A stretch of DNA of 64,000 nucleotides from CF-46 sp042408445. GTDB lineage: Bacteria > Chloroflexota > Limnocylindria > Limnocylindrales > CSP1-4. Each line of letters begins with the position of its first letter. Positions within the stretch are counted from its first letter, which is position 1. The stretch is taken from positions 7,646 through 71,645 of the forward strand of contig JBHORC010000025.1 in assembly GCA_042408445.1 (NCBI GenBank). The letters are read 5' to 3'. Positions 7,628 through 15,449 of the stretch are shown piece after piece. Position numbers and translations under genes: made by a program. Under the pieces are notes generated by a model that had not been told where the DNA came from, did no database searches, and worked only from the letters and a program-made list of their open reading frames with translations.

Positions 7628-10052
7628 GACGACCCGCTCGACGCCTGCCGATTCGCCGACTGCCGGAACGGCTTCCCGATCAGCCCGCGAGGAAGCCACC
7701 GGGGTGCCACTGCCGTCGCTGGCTTCCGCGACGCCGCTCCCGGTGGACATCGACCTGCCGGTGGCGGGCATGACCTGTGCCTCGTGCGTCAACCGGATCG
7801 AGCGGTTCCTGCGACGGAGCGACGGCGTCGAGTCCGCGTCCGTGAACCTCGCGACGGAGGTTGCGTCCGTCCGGTTCGACCCTGCCGTCACCGGTCGCGC
7901 GGAGCTCGCGCGAGCGATCGAGGCCGCCGGCTACGAGCTGAAGCCCGTCCCGGACGAGCAGGCGAGCGGCGCGCAGCGGACGCTCCAGGCCGCGGCCGCC
8001 GCCGATGCACTCGAACGCGAACGGTCCGCCCGCCGACTCCTCACCGAGGCGGTCGTCTCGATCGCCGTTGCGCTCGGGATCATGGCCGTGATGTTCTGGC
8101 CGCAGTCCACGATCCCGCTCGAGACGATCAACTGGATCGTGATCGGGCCTGCAACCCTCGTCCAGGCCTGGGCCGGGCGGCGGTTCTACGCGGCGGCCTG
8201 GCGAGCTGCGCGACACGGCGGCGCGACGATGGACACGCTCGTGTCGATCGGGACGACCGCCGCGTGGATCTACAGCGTGGCCGTGACGATCGCGCCCGGC
8301 TGGGCGGAGGCGGCGGGTCGCATGCCGGAGACCTACTTCGACAGCGCGACGATCATCCTCGGCCTGGTCCTGCTCGGACGGTGGCTGGAGGCCCGCGCGC
8401 GGACACAGGCGATCGGAGCGATCCGGCGGCTGATTGCCCTCCAGCCCGCCACCGCGATCGTGGTCGACCCGAGCGCCGACAGTGCAGCGGAGCGGATCGT
8501 CGCCCTGGAGGAGATCCGTGCGGGCGACGTGCTGCGTGTCCGTCCCGGCGATCGGGTCGCGGTCGACGGCGTCGTCCTCGAGGGCTCGTCCGCCGTCGAC
8601 GAGTCGATGCTCACGGGCGAGCCGACCCCGGTCGAGAAGGCCGCCGGCGCCACGGTCTTCGGTGGCACGCTCAATGGCCGGGGCTCGTTCGCGTTCCGGG
8701 CGACGCGCGTCGGCGCCGACACCGCGCTTGCCCGGATCGTCGCGCTCGTTGCCCGCGCCCAGGGCTCCAAGGCCCCGATCCAGCGGCTCGCGGACCGGAT
8801 CAGCGAGGCGTTCGTCCCCGCGGTCCTGCTCGCGGCCACGGCCGCCTTCCTCGCCTGGCTCGCGTTCGGTCCGGAGCCGCGCCTGACCCTCGCCCTGACG
8901 TCGTTCATCAGCGTGGTCATCGTCGCCTGCCCGTGCGCGATGGGGCTCGCGACCCCGACCGCGATCATGGTCGGGACCGGTCGCGGCGCCGAGGCGGGCG
9001 TCCTGTTCCGCGGCGGAGAGTCGCTGGAGCGGTCCCATCGAGTGGACGCGGTCGTCTTCGACAAGACCGGCACCCTGACCGTGGGCCGACCCGTTGCCGG
9101 CCCCATCCACGCGCTCGACTCCGTCCCCGGCGGGGAGGTGCTCGACCTTGCCGCGTCGCTCGAGAGCCGGAGCGAGCACCCGGTCGGCGCGGCGATCGTC
9201 GCGCTCGCCCGCCGCGACGAACTCGGCTTCCTGCCCGTGACCGACTTCGTGAACCACGCCGGCGCCGGCGTCGAGGGAATGGTCGCCCGACGCCGCGTCG
9301 TCGTCGGGAGCGCGAAGCTGCTGGAGCGGCTCCGGGTCGACGGGCCGCTCGCCCGGCCGGTGGTCCCGGGTGATGACTCGGCCGCCCGGGACGTGATGGA
9401 GACACCGGTCTGGATCGCCGTCGACGGGCGCGCCGCCGGGTTCGTCGGCGTGAGCGACCAGGTGAGGCCGGAGGCCCGCGATGCGGTGTCCGCCGTTCGC
9501 GCGCTCGGCCTCGATGCATGGCTCGTCACCGGCGATCAGGACGACGTCGCCGCGGCGGTTGCATCCGCGGTCGGCATTCCGCTCGACCATGTCCGGGCCC
9601 GGGTGCTCCCCGCCGGCAAGGCGGAGTTCGTCGCGGAGCTCCAGCGGGCCGGTCGGTCCGTTGCGATGGTCGGGGACGGGATCAATGACGCGCCCGCGCT
9701 GGCGACCGCAGACGTCGGTGTCGCGATCGGCGGCGGGGCCGAGGTCGCGGTGGAGGCGGCCGGCATCACGCTCGTCGGCGGCGACCCACGCGGCGTGCCC
9801 GCGGCGATCGCCCTGTCGCGCCGGACGATGCGGATCGTCCGCCAGAACCTGTTTTGGGCCTTCGCCTACAACGTGCTGCTGATCCCCGTCGCGGCCGGCG
9901 TGCTGGTGCCGCTCGGGGTCCTGCTCAGCCCGGCACTCGCGGCCGGAGCGATGGCGCTCTCGTCCGTCGCGGTGGTGACGAACTCGCTCCGGCTGCGCTC
10001 GTTCGACGCCCGACGCGTCCCGGCGGGCACCGCTACCGTCCGGGCTGCATGA
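7626..10052 (+). CDS. copA: Copper-translocating P1B-type ATPase
   Basis: The protein has 808 residues. It pumps Cu(I) across the cytoplasmic membrane using ATP. An N-terminal heavy-metal-associated domain carries MTCASC (49-54). The metal-channel motif CPC is at 435-437, the phosphorylated aspartate in DKTGT at 479, and the GDGIND hinge near 682-688. The C-terminal helices carry the Y-N pair (FWAFAYN) and M-x-x-S-S (GAMALSS) that define copper specificity in CopA. The ATG at 7626 lies inside the palindrome, with no spaced Shine-Dalgarno. A GTG at 7704 with GAGGAAG upstream is an alternative start that keeps every domain. The stop overlaps the thioesterase ATG. Confidence 0.9.
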   Translation: MTTRSTPADSPTAGTASRSAREEATGVPLPSLASATPLPVDIDLPVAGMTCASCVNRIERFLRRSDGVESASVNLATEVASVRFDPAVTGRAELARAIEAAGYELKPVPDEQASGAQRTLQAAAAADALERERSARRLLTEAVVSIAVALGIMAVMFWPQSTIPLETINWIVIGPATLVQAWAGRRFYAAAWRAARHGGATMDTLVSIGTTAAWIYSVAVTIAPGWAEAAGRMPETYFDSATIILGLVLLGRWLEARARTQAIGAIRRLIALQPATAIVVDPSADSAAERIVALEEIRAGDVLRVRPGDRVAVDGVVLEGSSAVDESMLTGEPTPVEKAAGATVFGGTLNGRGSFAFRATRVGADTALARIVALVARAQGSKAPIQRLADRISEAFVPAVLLAATAAFLAWLAFGPEPRLTLALTSFISVVIVACPCAMGLATPTAIMVGTGRGAEAGVLFRGGESLERSHRVDAVVFDKTGTLTVGRPVAGPIHALDSVPGGEVLDLAASLESRSEHPVGAAIVALARRDELGFLPVTDFVNHAGAGVEGMVARRRVVVGSAKLLERLRVDGPLARPVVPGDDSAARDVMETPVWIAVDGRAAGFVGVSDQVRPEARDAVSAVRALGLDAWLVTGDQDDVAAAVASAVGIPLDHVRARVLPAGKAEFVAELQRAGRSVAMVGDGINDAPALATADVGVAIGGGAEVAVEAAGITLVGGDPRGVPAAIALSRRTMRIVRQNLFWAFAYNVLLIPVAAGVLVPLGVLLSPALAAGAMALSSVAVVTNSLRLRSFDARRVPAGTATVRAA

Positions 10053-10567
10053 ACGACGAGCTGCCACTCCCCGGCGCGCGGTCCCGTGTCGAGGTCGTCG
10101 GGCCGCCGGATCCCCGCGATCTCGAGGGCGACTTCCGCCATCGCCACCGCGTCGTCGTCCGCTTCGGCGACACGGACGCGATGGGCCACGTGAACAACGC
10201 GGTGTACCTCACCTTCGCCGAGGCCGGGCGCCTCGCATGGTGGTCGGACGCGACCGGCGAGCCGATCCAGCGCGAGTCGCACCGGGACGAGGGACTGATC
10301 CTCGCCGAGGCCGAGGTCGCGTTCCGGTCGCCGGTGCTCTTCGGCGAGATCGTCGACATCGAGACGCGCGCGACGCGGATCGGCCGGACGAGCATCGCGG
10401 TCGACCATCGCCTCACCGCCGGCGAGGGGTCCGGGCCGATGCGGCTCGCCGCGGTCGTCCGGACGGTGATGGTGCGCTACGACTACGCGGCGGGAGCGCC
10501 GACGCGGTGGCCGGACGCGCTCATCGAGCGGATCGAGGCGTTCGAGGGCCGGTCACTCCGCGGCTGA
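10049..10567 (+). CDS. Hotdog-fold acyl-CoA thioesterase (4HBT family)
   Basis: The protein has 172 residues. It probably hydrolyses acyl-CoA or acyl-ACP thioesters in the cytoplasm. The family signature GDTDAMGHVNNAVYLTF is at 40-56; Asp43 corresponds to the catalytic aspartate of 4-hydroxybenzoyl-CoA-type thioesterases. The rest follows the single hotdog fold (LAEAEVAFRSPVLFGEIVDI, then AAVVRTVMVRYDY). The ATG overlaps the ATPase stop (ATGA), so translation is coupled although the functions look unrelated. It faces the fatty-acid genes on the other strand. Confidence 0.85.
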   Translation: MNDELPLPGARSRVEVVGPPDPRDLEGDFRHRHRVVVRFGDTDAMGHVNNAVYLTFAEAGRLAWWSDATGEPIQRESHRDEGLILAEAEVAFRSPVLFGEIVDIETRATRIGRTSIAVDHRLTAGEGSGPMRLAAVVRTVMVRYDYAAGAPTRWPDALIERIEAFEGRSLRG

Positions 10568-10570
10568 CGA

Positions 10571-10586
10571 CCGCGAGCCGTCGCGG
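10571..10586. terminator. Short hairpin between convergent genes
   Basis: CCGCGA/TCGCGG forms a perfect 6-bp stem with a 4-nt loop in the 47-bp gap between the convergent thioesterase and ketosynthase genes. There is no U-tract; the assignment is tentative. Confidence 0.3.
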
Positions 10587-10614
10587 GAGGCTCCCCGGGG
10601 TGCCGGCGCTCGGG

Positions 10615-11880
10615 CTACGCGTCGAGGCGACGGAAGATCGCCACGGCATTCTGGCCGCCGAAGCCGAAGCCATGGACGGCGACGGTGTCGATCCGGGCCT
10701 TCCGTGCCGTGAGCGGCACGTAGTCGAGATCACACTCGGGATCCGGGGTGTGGAGGTTGGCCGTCGGCGGGATCACCTGATCGCGGATCGCTCCGAGCGC
10801 CGCGAGCGCGGACGCGATCCCGGCTGCCCCGACGAGGTGGCCGATCATCGACTTCGGGGAGCTGATCGCGACCTTCCTCGCATGGGCGCCGTAGGCCGTC
10901 TTGATCGCCCGCGTCTCGGTCACGTCGTTCAGCGGTGTCGCCGTGCCGTGGGCGACGATGTAGTCGATCTCGTCCGGCGCGACACCCGCGTTCCGGAGCG
11001 CGTTCGTCATCGCCCGTGACTGACCGCGACCCGTCGGTTCCGGGGCGCTGATGTGGAACGCGTCCGCGGTGAGCGCGCCACCAATCACCTCGGCGATCGG
11101 GGTCGCGCCACGCGCCTGGGCGTGGGCGAGCGACTCGACGACGACGACGCCGCCGCCCTCGCCGAGGACGAATCCGTCGCGCGTGCCGTCGAACGGCCGC
11201 GAGGCGGTCCCCGGGTCGTCGTTGCGGCGCGACAGGGCGCCCATGTTCGCGAGCGCAGCCACGCCCATCGGGACGACCGGTGCCTCGGAGCCGCCCGCCA
11301 GGACAACGTCGCATTCACCGGTCCGGATGAGCCGGAGCGCATCGTGGAACGCGATCACCGACGTCGCGCACGCGGCGACCTGGGTCATCACGGGTCCCGT
11401 GATCCCGTACTCCATCGACAGCAGTGCGGCGCCCATCGACCCGGACAGGGCCGGGATCGCGAAGGCCGAGACGAAGCGCGGGCCCTTCGTGTCGTGGACG
11501 TGCGTCCCGTCGATGATCGCCTCGATCCCGCCGCCGCCGGTGTTGACGACGACCGCGACGCGATCCCGCTCCTCCTGGCTCATCGCCGCGAAGTCGATCC
11601 CGCTGTCGGCGACCGCCTCCTTGCCCGCGGCCATCGCGAAGTGGATGAACCGCGTCATCCGGCGGGCCATTTTCGGCTCCATCGCCTTCGTCGGATCGAA
11701 GTCGAGCACCTCGGCTGCGATCCGGACCTCGAACCCGGTCGGCTCGAAGCCCTGGATCAGGCGTGTGCCCGTGACGCCGGCGACCAGGTTCGACCAGTAG
11801 GTGCGGAAGTCGTTGCCGATCGGCATGACCGCACCCATTCCGGTGACGACGGCACGACGGGCAGGGTCGAGCTCAGGCAA
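10615..11880 (-). CDS. Second beta-ketoacyl-ACP synthase (FabF-like)
   Basis: The protein has 421 residues, a normal KAS II length. It should condense malonyl-ACP with acyl-ACP. The triad is complete: Cys171 (VAACATS), His311 (VAHGTATP) and His348 (KSMIGHLVGAAG), with Lys343. It diverges from its upstream neighbour fabF in the N-terminal part (MPIGNDFRTYWSNL), so substrate range may differ, for example chain length or branched primers. The start is TTG (11878-11880), chosen because GAGGTGA sits 7 nt upstream. It is the last gene of a fabD-fabF-KAS cluster, 260 bp after fabF. Confidence 0.85.
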   Translation of the reverse strand: MPELDPARRAVVTGMGAVMPIGNDFRTYWSNLVAGVTGTRLIQGFEPTGFEVRIAAEVLDFDPTKAMEPKMARRMTRFIHFAMAAGKEAVADSGIDFAAMSQEERDRVAVVVNTGGGGIEAIIDGTHVHDTKGPRFVSAFAIPALSGSMGAALLSMEYGITGPVMTQVAACATSVIAFHDALRLIRTGECDVVLAGGSEAPVVPMGVAALANMGALSRRNDDPGTASRPFDGTRDGFVLGEGGGVVVVESLAHAQARGATPIAEVIGGALTADAFHISAPEPTGRGQSRAMTNALRNAGVAPDEIDYIVAHGTATPLNDVTETRAIKTAYGAHARKVAISSPKSMIGHLVGAAGIASALAALGAIRDQVIPPTANLHTPDPECDLDYVPLTARKARIDTVAVHGFGFGGQNAVAIFRRLDA

Positions 11881-12083
11881 GGAACATCACCTCGGGAACA
11901 GGCACGGCCGGATTGTAGTCACGCCGGCGGCCGCCCCGGCGCCGGGACGCGACGCGACCGGCCACTTCAAGGCGCCACTGCGTTCGTCGCGCATGGGCGG
12001 CCACCCGAAGGCGAAGCCGAGCACCGGAGCGAGCGGGCTTGAAGGCCCGTGAGCGAGGAGCGCAGGCTTCAACGTCCGGCTGG

Positions 12084-12140
12084 TCGTCCAGGCGCGACAG
12101 CCGCCGACCGCCGGCTCATCTCGTCCAGGCGCGACAGCCG
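12084..12140. repeat. Two perfect 20-bp direct repeats between the ketosynthase genes
   Basis: The sequence tcgtccaggcgcgacagccg occurs at 12084-12103 and again at 12121-12140, ending directly at the fabF stop codon. The spacer is 17 bp. The rest of the 260-bp gap (11881-12083) holds no gene; GAGCGAGGAGCGCAGG near 12051-12066 resembles the dispersed repeat at 14531 and 60532. Confidence 0.6.
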
Positions 12141-13415
12141 TCAATCGCCCGAGTAACGCTTGAAGATGACGGCCCCGTTGTGGCCGCCCAACCCGATGTT
12201 GTTGCTGAGCGCGTAGCGGACGTTCATCGGGGTGGCCTCGGTGAGGACCCACAGGTCGCACTCCGGGTCCGGGTCGAGGTAGTTGATCGTCGGTGGGACG
12301 CACTGCTCGGCGACGGACATCACGGTCGCGAAGGCCTCGAACGCGCCCGCCGCGCCCATCATGTGGCCGGTCATGGACTTCGTGCCGCTGATCGCCAACG
12401 ACTGCCGCGATGCGGCAGCCCGGTCGCCGAACACCTTCCAGATCGCCTCGGCCTCGCGCTTGTCGCCGAGAGGCGTCGACGTTCCGTGCGGATTGATCAG
12501 GTCGACCTCGTCGGCGGGGACGCCGCGCCGCTCGAGGGCCATCTTCATCGCCCGCGCGGAGCCGGTCCCGCCCTCGATCGGCTGGATCATGTCCCAGCCG
12601 TCGGCCGCGGAGCCGTAGCCGACCACCTCGGCGTAGATCTTCGCCCCGCGCGCCTTCGCCAGCTCGAGATCCTCGAGGAACAGGCCGCCCGCACCCTCGC
12701 CGAGCACGAACCCGTCACGGGTGCGGTCGAACGGTCGCGAGACGGTCTCGAGGCCCTCGCCGGGTCGGGGCATGCCCATGCCGCGCATGTTCGTGAAGCC
12801 GGCATGGGCCGTCTCGAGGAGCGGCGCCTCCGTCGAGCCCGAGATCACGGCGATGCAGTCGCCGCGGCGGATCGCCTCCGCGCCCTCGGCGACGCTGTGG
12901 GTCCCGGTGGCACACGCGCTCACGATGCAGACGTTATGGCCGATCGCCCCCGTCTCGATCGCCAGCATCCCGGACGCCGAGTCGACCAATGCGTTGGCGA
13001 TGAACGTCGGCGGGACGCTCCGCGGGCCCTTCTCGTGCAGGCTCACCCAGGCGTCGATCATCAGCTGCTGGCCGCCGGCGCCGGATCCGAAGACCACGCC
13101 GACGTCCTCGCGGTTCGCGTCCGTGATCTCGAAGCCCGAGTCCTGGAGTGCCTGCTTGCCGGCCGCGACGCCGAAATGCATCGACGACTCGCTGCGCCGG
13201 ACCGCCTTCGCGTCCATCCAGTCCGTGGCGTTGAAGTCGCGGACCTCGCCCGCTGCCTTGGCGTCGTATCGGGAGACATCGAACTTCGTGATCTGGCCCA
13301 GGCCGGACTTCCCGCGGAGCAGGTTGTCCCAGGCCGTCTGGACATCGTTGCCGACGGGGCTCACGACACCGAGCCCGGTGACGACGACGCGTCGGTTGTA
13401 ATCAGGTTTGCGCAC
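12141..13415 (-). CDS. fabF: Beta-ketoacyl-ACP synthase II
   Basis: The protein has 424 residues. It elongates acyl-ACP with malonyl-ACP in type II fatty-acid synthesis. The KAS triad is Cys168 (VSACATG), His310 (NPHGTSTP) and His351 (KSMTGHMMGAAG), with Lys346. The N-terminus VVVTGLGVVSPVG is canonical. The start is GTG at 13413-13415 with AAAGGA about 12 nt upstream. It follows fabD by 55 bp on the same strand. The acpP and fabG genes that often sit between fabD and fabF are missing here and must be elsewhere. Confidence 0.92.
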   Translation of the reverse strand: MRKPDYNRRVVVTGLGVVSPVGNDVQTAWDNLLRGKSGLGQITKFDVSRYDAKAAGEVRDFNATDWMDAKAVRRSESSMHFGVAAGKQALQDSGFEITDANREDVGVVFGSGAGGQQLMIDAWVSLHEKGPRSVPPTFIANALVDSASGMLAIETGAIGHNVCIVSACATGTHSVAEGAEAIRRGDCIAVISGSTEAPLLETAHAGFTNMRGMGMPRPGEGLETVSRPFDRTRDGFVLGEGAGGLFLEDLELAKARGAKIYAEVVGYGSAADGWDMIQPIEGGTGSARAMKMALERRGVPADEVDLINPHGTSTPLGDKREAEAIWKVFGDRAAASRQSLAISGTKSMTGHMMGAAGAFEAFATVMSVAEQCVPPTINYLDPDPECDLWVLTEATPMNVRYALSNNIGLGGHNGAVIFKRYSGD

Positions 13416-13470
13416 GCTCGGAAGATCCTTTCTGGAGACGGTCGGAGTGTCGGGAAGGTTCGCTCGGGGC

Positions 13471-14433
13471 TCAGGCCGGCGCGGCCGTCACGGGGACGGC
13501 GAGCCGGTCCGGGCTGGTGGGGTCGTCGACGGCGATGGCCGCCGCGTCGGGCGCGATTCGCTTGATCAGGCCGGTGAGCACCCGGCCGGGTCCGATCTCG
13601 ACGAAGGTCGTCACGCCGGCGGCGCCCATCGTCTCGACGGCGCGGACCCAGTCGACGCCGGCGGTCAGATGGTCGATCAGCTCGGCTCGTGCGCCGGCAG
13701 CGGTCGTGATCACGTGGGCGTCGGCGTTGGCGAGGAGCGGAACCACTGGATCCCGGAACTCCACCGTCTCCAGAGCTCGACGCATCCCCTCGGCGGCCTC
13801 CGCCATGAGCGGCGAGTGGGCGGCGACCGAGACCGGGAGGACCACGACCTTCCGGGCGCCCAGCTCCTTCGCGATGTCGGCGGCCGCCTGGACCGCGGCC
13901 CGTTCGCCGCTGACGACGACCTGGCCCGGAGCGTTCCGGTTCGCGACTCCGAAGATCCCGTGCCGTCCGGCTCGGTCCACGAGCTCGGGAAGATGCGCGT
14001 CGTCGAGACCGATGATCGCGGCCATGCCGCCGTCGCGTCCCGAGCCGGAGGTCTGCATCAGGCGGCCGCGCTCGCGCACGAGCCGGACGCCATCGGCGAG
14101 GGAGATCACCTCGGCGGCGACGAGGGCCGAGTACTGGCCCATCGAGTGACCGGCGGCGAAGGCGGGGGCGAGGCCGGTCGGGTCGGCGGCGGAGCGCTCC
14201 CGGATCGCGGCGAGATAGGCGATGGACGTCGCAAGGAGCGCCGGCTGGGCGTTCTCGGTCCGGTCGAGCAGATCGGTCGGGCCCTCGAAGGCGAGACGGC
14301 TGATCGACTCGCCGAGGGCAGCGTCCGCCTCGGTGAACACGGCGGCGGCCGCCGGCGAGGATCCCGCGAGCGCGGAGCCCATGCCGACGGACTGGGACCC
14401 CTGGCCGGGGAAGACGAAGGCAGTCGAAGTCAT
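13471..14433 (-). CDS. fabD: Malonyl-CoA:ACP transacylase
   Basis: The protein has 320 residues, typical for FabD. It loads malonyl groups onto acyl carrier protein. GQGSQ is at 10-14, the nucleophile Ser97 in GHSMG, the malonate-binding Arg122 in RERGRLM and the catalytic His206 in AAHSPLM. The ATG at 14431-14433 was chosen because TACTCT lies only 7 nt upstream of it and the domain starts at once. It is the first gene of the fabD-fabF-KAS cluster and is divergent from the MarR gene, with only 125 bp between start codons, so the regulator could control it. Confidence 0.92.
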   Translation of the reverse strand: MTSTAFVFPGQGSQSVGMGSALAGSSPAAAAVFTEADAALGESISRLAFEGPTDLLDRTENAQPALLATSIAYLAAIRERSAADPTGLAPAFAAGHSMGQYSALVAAEVISLADGVRLVRERGRLMQTSGSGRDGGMAAIIGLDDAHLPELVDRAGRHGIFGVANRNAPGQVVVSGERAAVQAAADIAKELGARKVVVLPVSVAAHSPLMAEAAEGMRRALETVEFRDPVVPLLANADAHVITTAAGARAELIDHLTAGVDWVRAVETMGAAGVTTFVEIGPGRVLTGLIKRIAPDAAAIAVDDPTSPDRLAVPVTAAPA

Positions 14434-14523
14434 CCTTGCCAGAGTACGGGCCGAAACGGGGCCCACTCGGGCGGGCTTGTGCGCGACTGCACGGATGCCG
14501 CGTTCGCGACTATCCTCGGCGGG

Positions 14524-14562
14524 ATGCGATCGCTCGCTGCGCTCCCTCCGCTCCGCCGATGA
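14524..14562 (+). CDS. Possible 12-residue upstream ORF coupled to the MarR gene
   Basis: A TATCCT hexamer (14511-14516) is followed 7 nt later by an ATG. It opens the peptide MRSLAALPPLRR, whose TGA overlaps the MarR ATG (ATGA). The arrangement fits a leaderless mini-ORF that delivers ribosomes to the regulator gene, which has no Shine-Dalgarno of its own. The DNA (14531-14546) is also one copy of a 16-bp repeat, so the peptide itself may be incidental. Confidence 0.35.
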   Translation: MRSLAALPPLRR

Positions 14563-15140
14563 CGTCCGACCCGCGCGCCTCCGCTCGCCGGATCGCCCCG
14601 CCGCCACCGGCGCGGGCGATCGCCCGCCGCTTCGAGGCGGATCTCTCCGCGACGGTGCTCGCCGCCGGGACGAAGATCTCGAACGTTCGCCAGATCTCCG
14701 AGCGGGTGGCGATGGGCCGCGCGCTGTGGCGGGAGCTGGTGATCGGCTTCGCGTCGCAGCTCGGCGAGATGCGACTCGGCTTCACCCAGCTGGCCGCCCT
14801 GTACGTCCTCGCCGACTCGGGGACGATGACGATCGGCGACCTGGCGGAGGTGATCAACCGCTCGCCGTCGGCGACGAGCCGGCTCGTCGACGGCCTCGTC
14901 CGGCGGCGGCTCGTCGAGCGTCGGGTCGAGGAGGAGGATCGTCGCCAGCGGACCCTCCAGCTGACGCCCCGGGGCGCGGCCCTGCTCCGGGTCGTGGACC
15001 GGGCCCGCGCGGATCAGTTCCTGTCGGCGGTCCGTCCCCTGCCGACGGCCGAGCGGGCGCTGATCGCGATGGGCGTCGCGGCGCTTGCGACGCACGCGAT
15101 CTCGCGGCGCGGGCGGCTGATCAAGGCGCGGACCGAGTAG
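14559..15140 (+). CDS. MarR-family transcriptional regulator
   Basis: The protein has 193 residues. A winged helix-turn-helix spans about 65-150: MTIGDLAEVINRSPSATSRL is the recognition part and RRVEEEDRRQRTLQLTPRG the wing, a classic MarR signature. The family represses by binding palindromes and is released by phenolic or acyl ligands. A ~50-residue N-terminal extension (ARRFEADLSATVLAAGTKIS) is longer than usual. The gene is divergent from fabD, which makes control of fatty-acid genes plausible, though no operator was identified. Confidence 0.85.
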   Translation: MTSDPRASARRIAPPPPARAIARRFEADLSATVLAAGTKISNVRQISERVAMGRALWRELVIGFASQLGEMRLGFTQLAALYVLADSGTMTIGDLAEVINRSPSATSRLVDGLVRRRLVERRVEEEDRRQRTLQLTPRGAALLRVVDRARADQFLSAVRPLPTAERALIAMGVAALATHAISRRGRLIKARTE

Positions 15141-15229
15141 CGCTGCCCCGCGCTTGCGTGCGTTCGTCGTTCCGGCGACGATGCCGGCCCGAGGATCAAC
15201 GGCCGCGATCAGCGTCAGTGGGAGCCACG

Positions 15230-15445
15230 ATGGACCCGAACCTCCGCATCATCCAGGAGCTCCGGCTCGAACACCAGCACGGCGATGGGTCGTGGTCGCC
15301 GTTGGAGCCCGAACACCACGGGGAACCGAGCCACGACGGCGAGCGATCGTGGCTGCACGGGATGATCTTCCGCTGCGGCTCGTGCAACGAGGTCGTCCGG
15401 GTGACGACGGCCGGCGACACCCAGGTCGAGCCGGCCGAGCGCTGA
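15230..15445 (+). CDS. Small hypothetical protein with one CxxC motif
   Basis: The product has 71 residues. It is acidic and His-rich in the middle (EPEHHGEPSHDGERSW) and carries a single C-x-x-C (FRCGSCNEVVRV, cysteines 49 and 52), half of a zinc ribbon. A metal site could form with the histidines or in a dimer. The ATG follows gtgggagccacg. It is convergent with the M20 peptidase gene, only 4 bp apart, with no terminator between. No family is recognised. Confidence 0.55.
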   Translation: MDPNLRIIQELRLEHQHGDGSWSPLEPEHHGEPSHDGERSWLHGMIFRCGSCNEVVRVTTAGDTQVEPAER

Positions 15446-15449
15446 ACGG

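Noticed and set aside
7680..10067. Minus-strand open frame of 795 codons
   Set aside because: Antisense shadow of the copper ATPase, which has every P-type motif on the plus strand.
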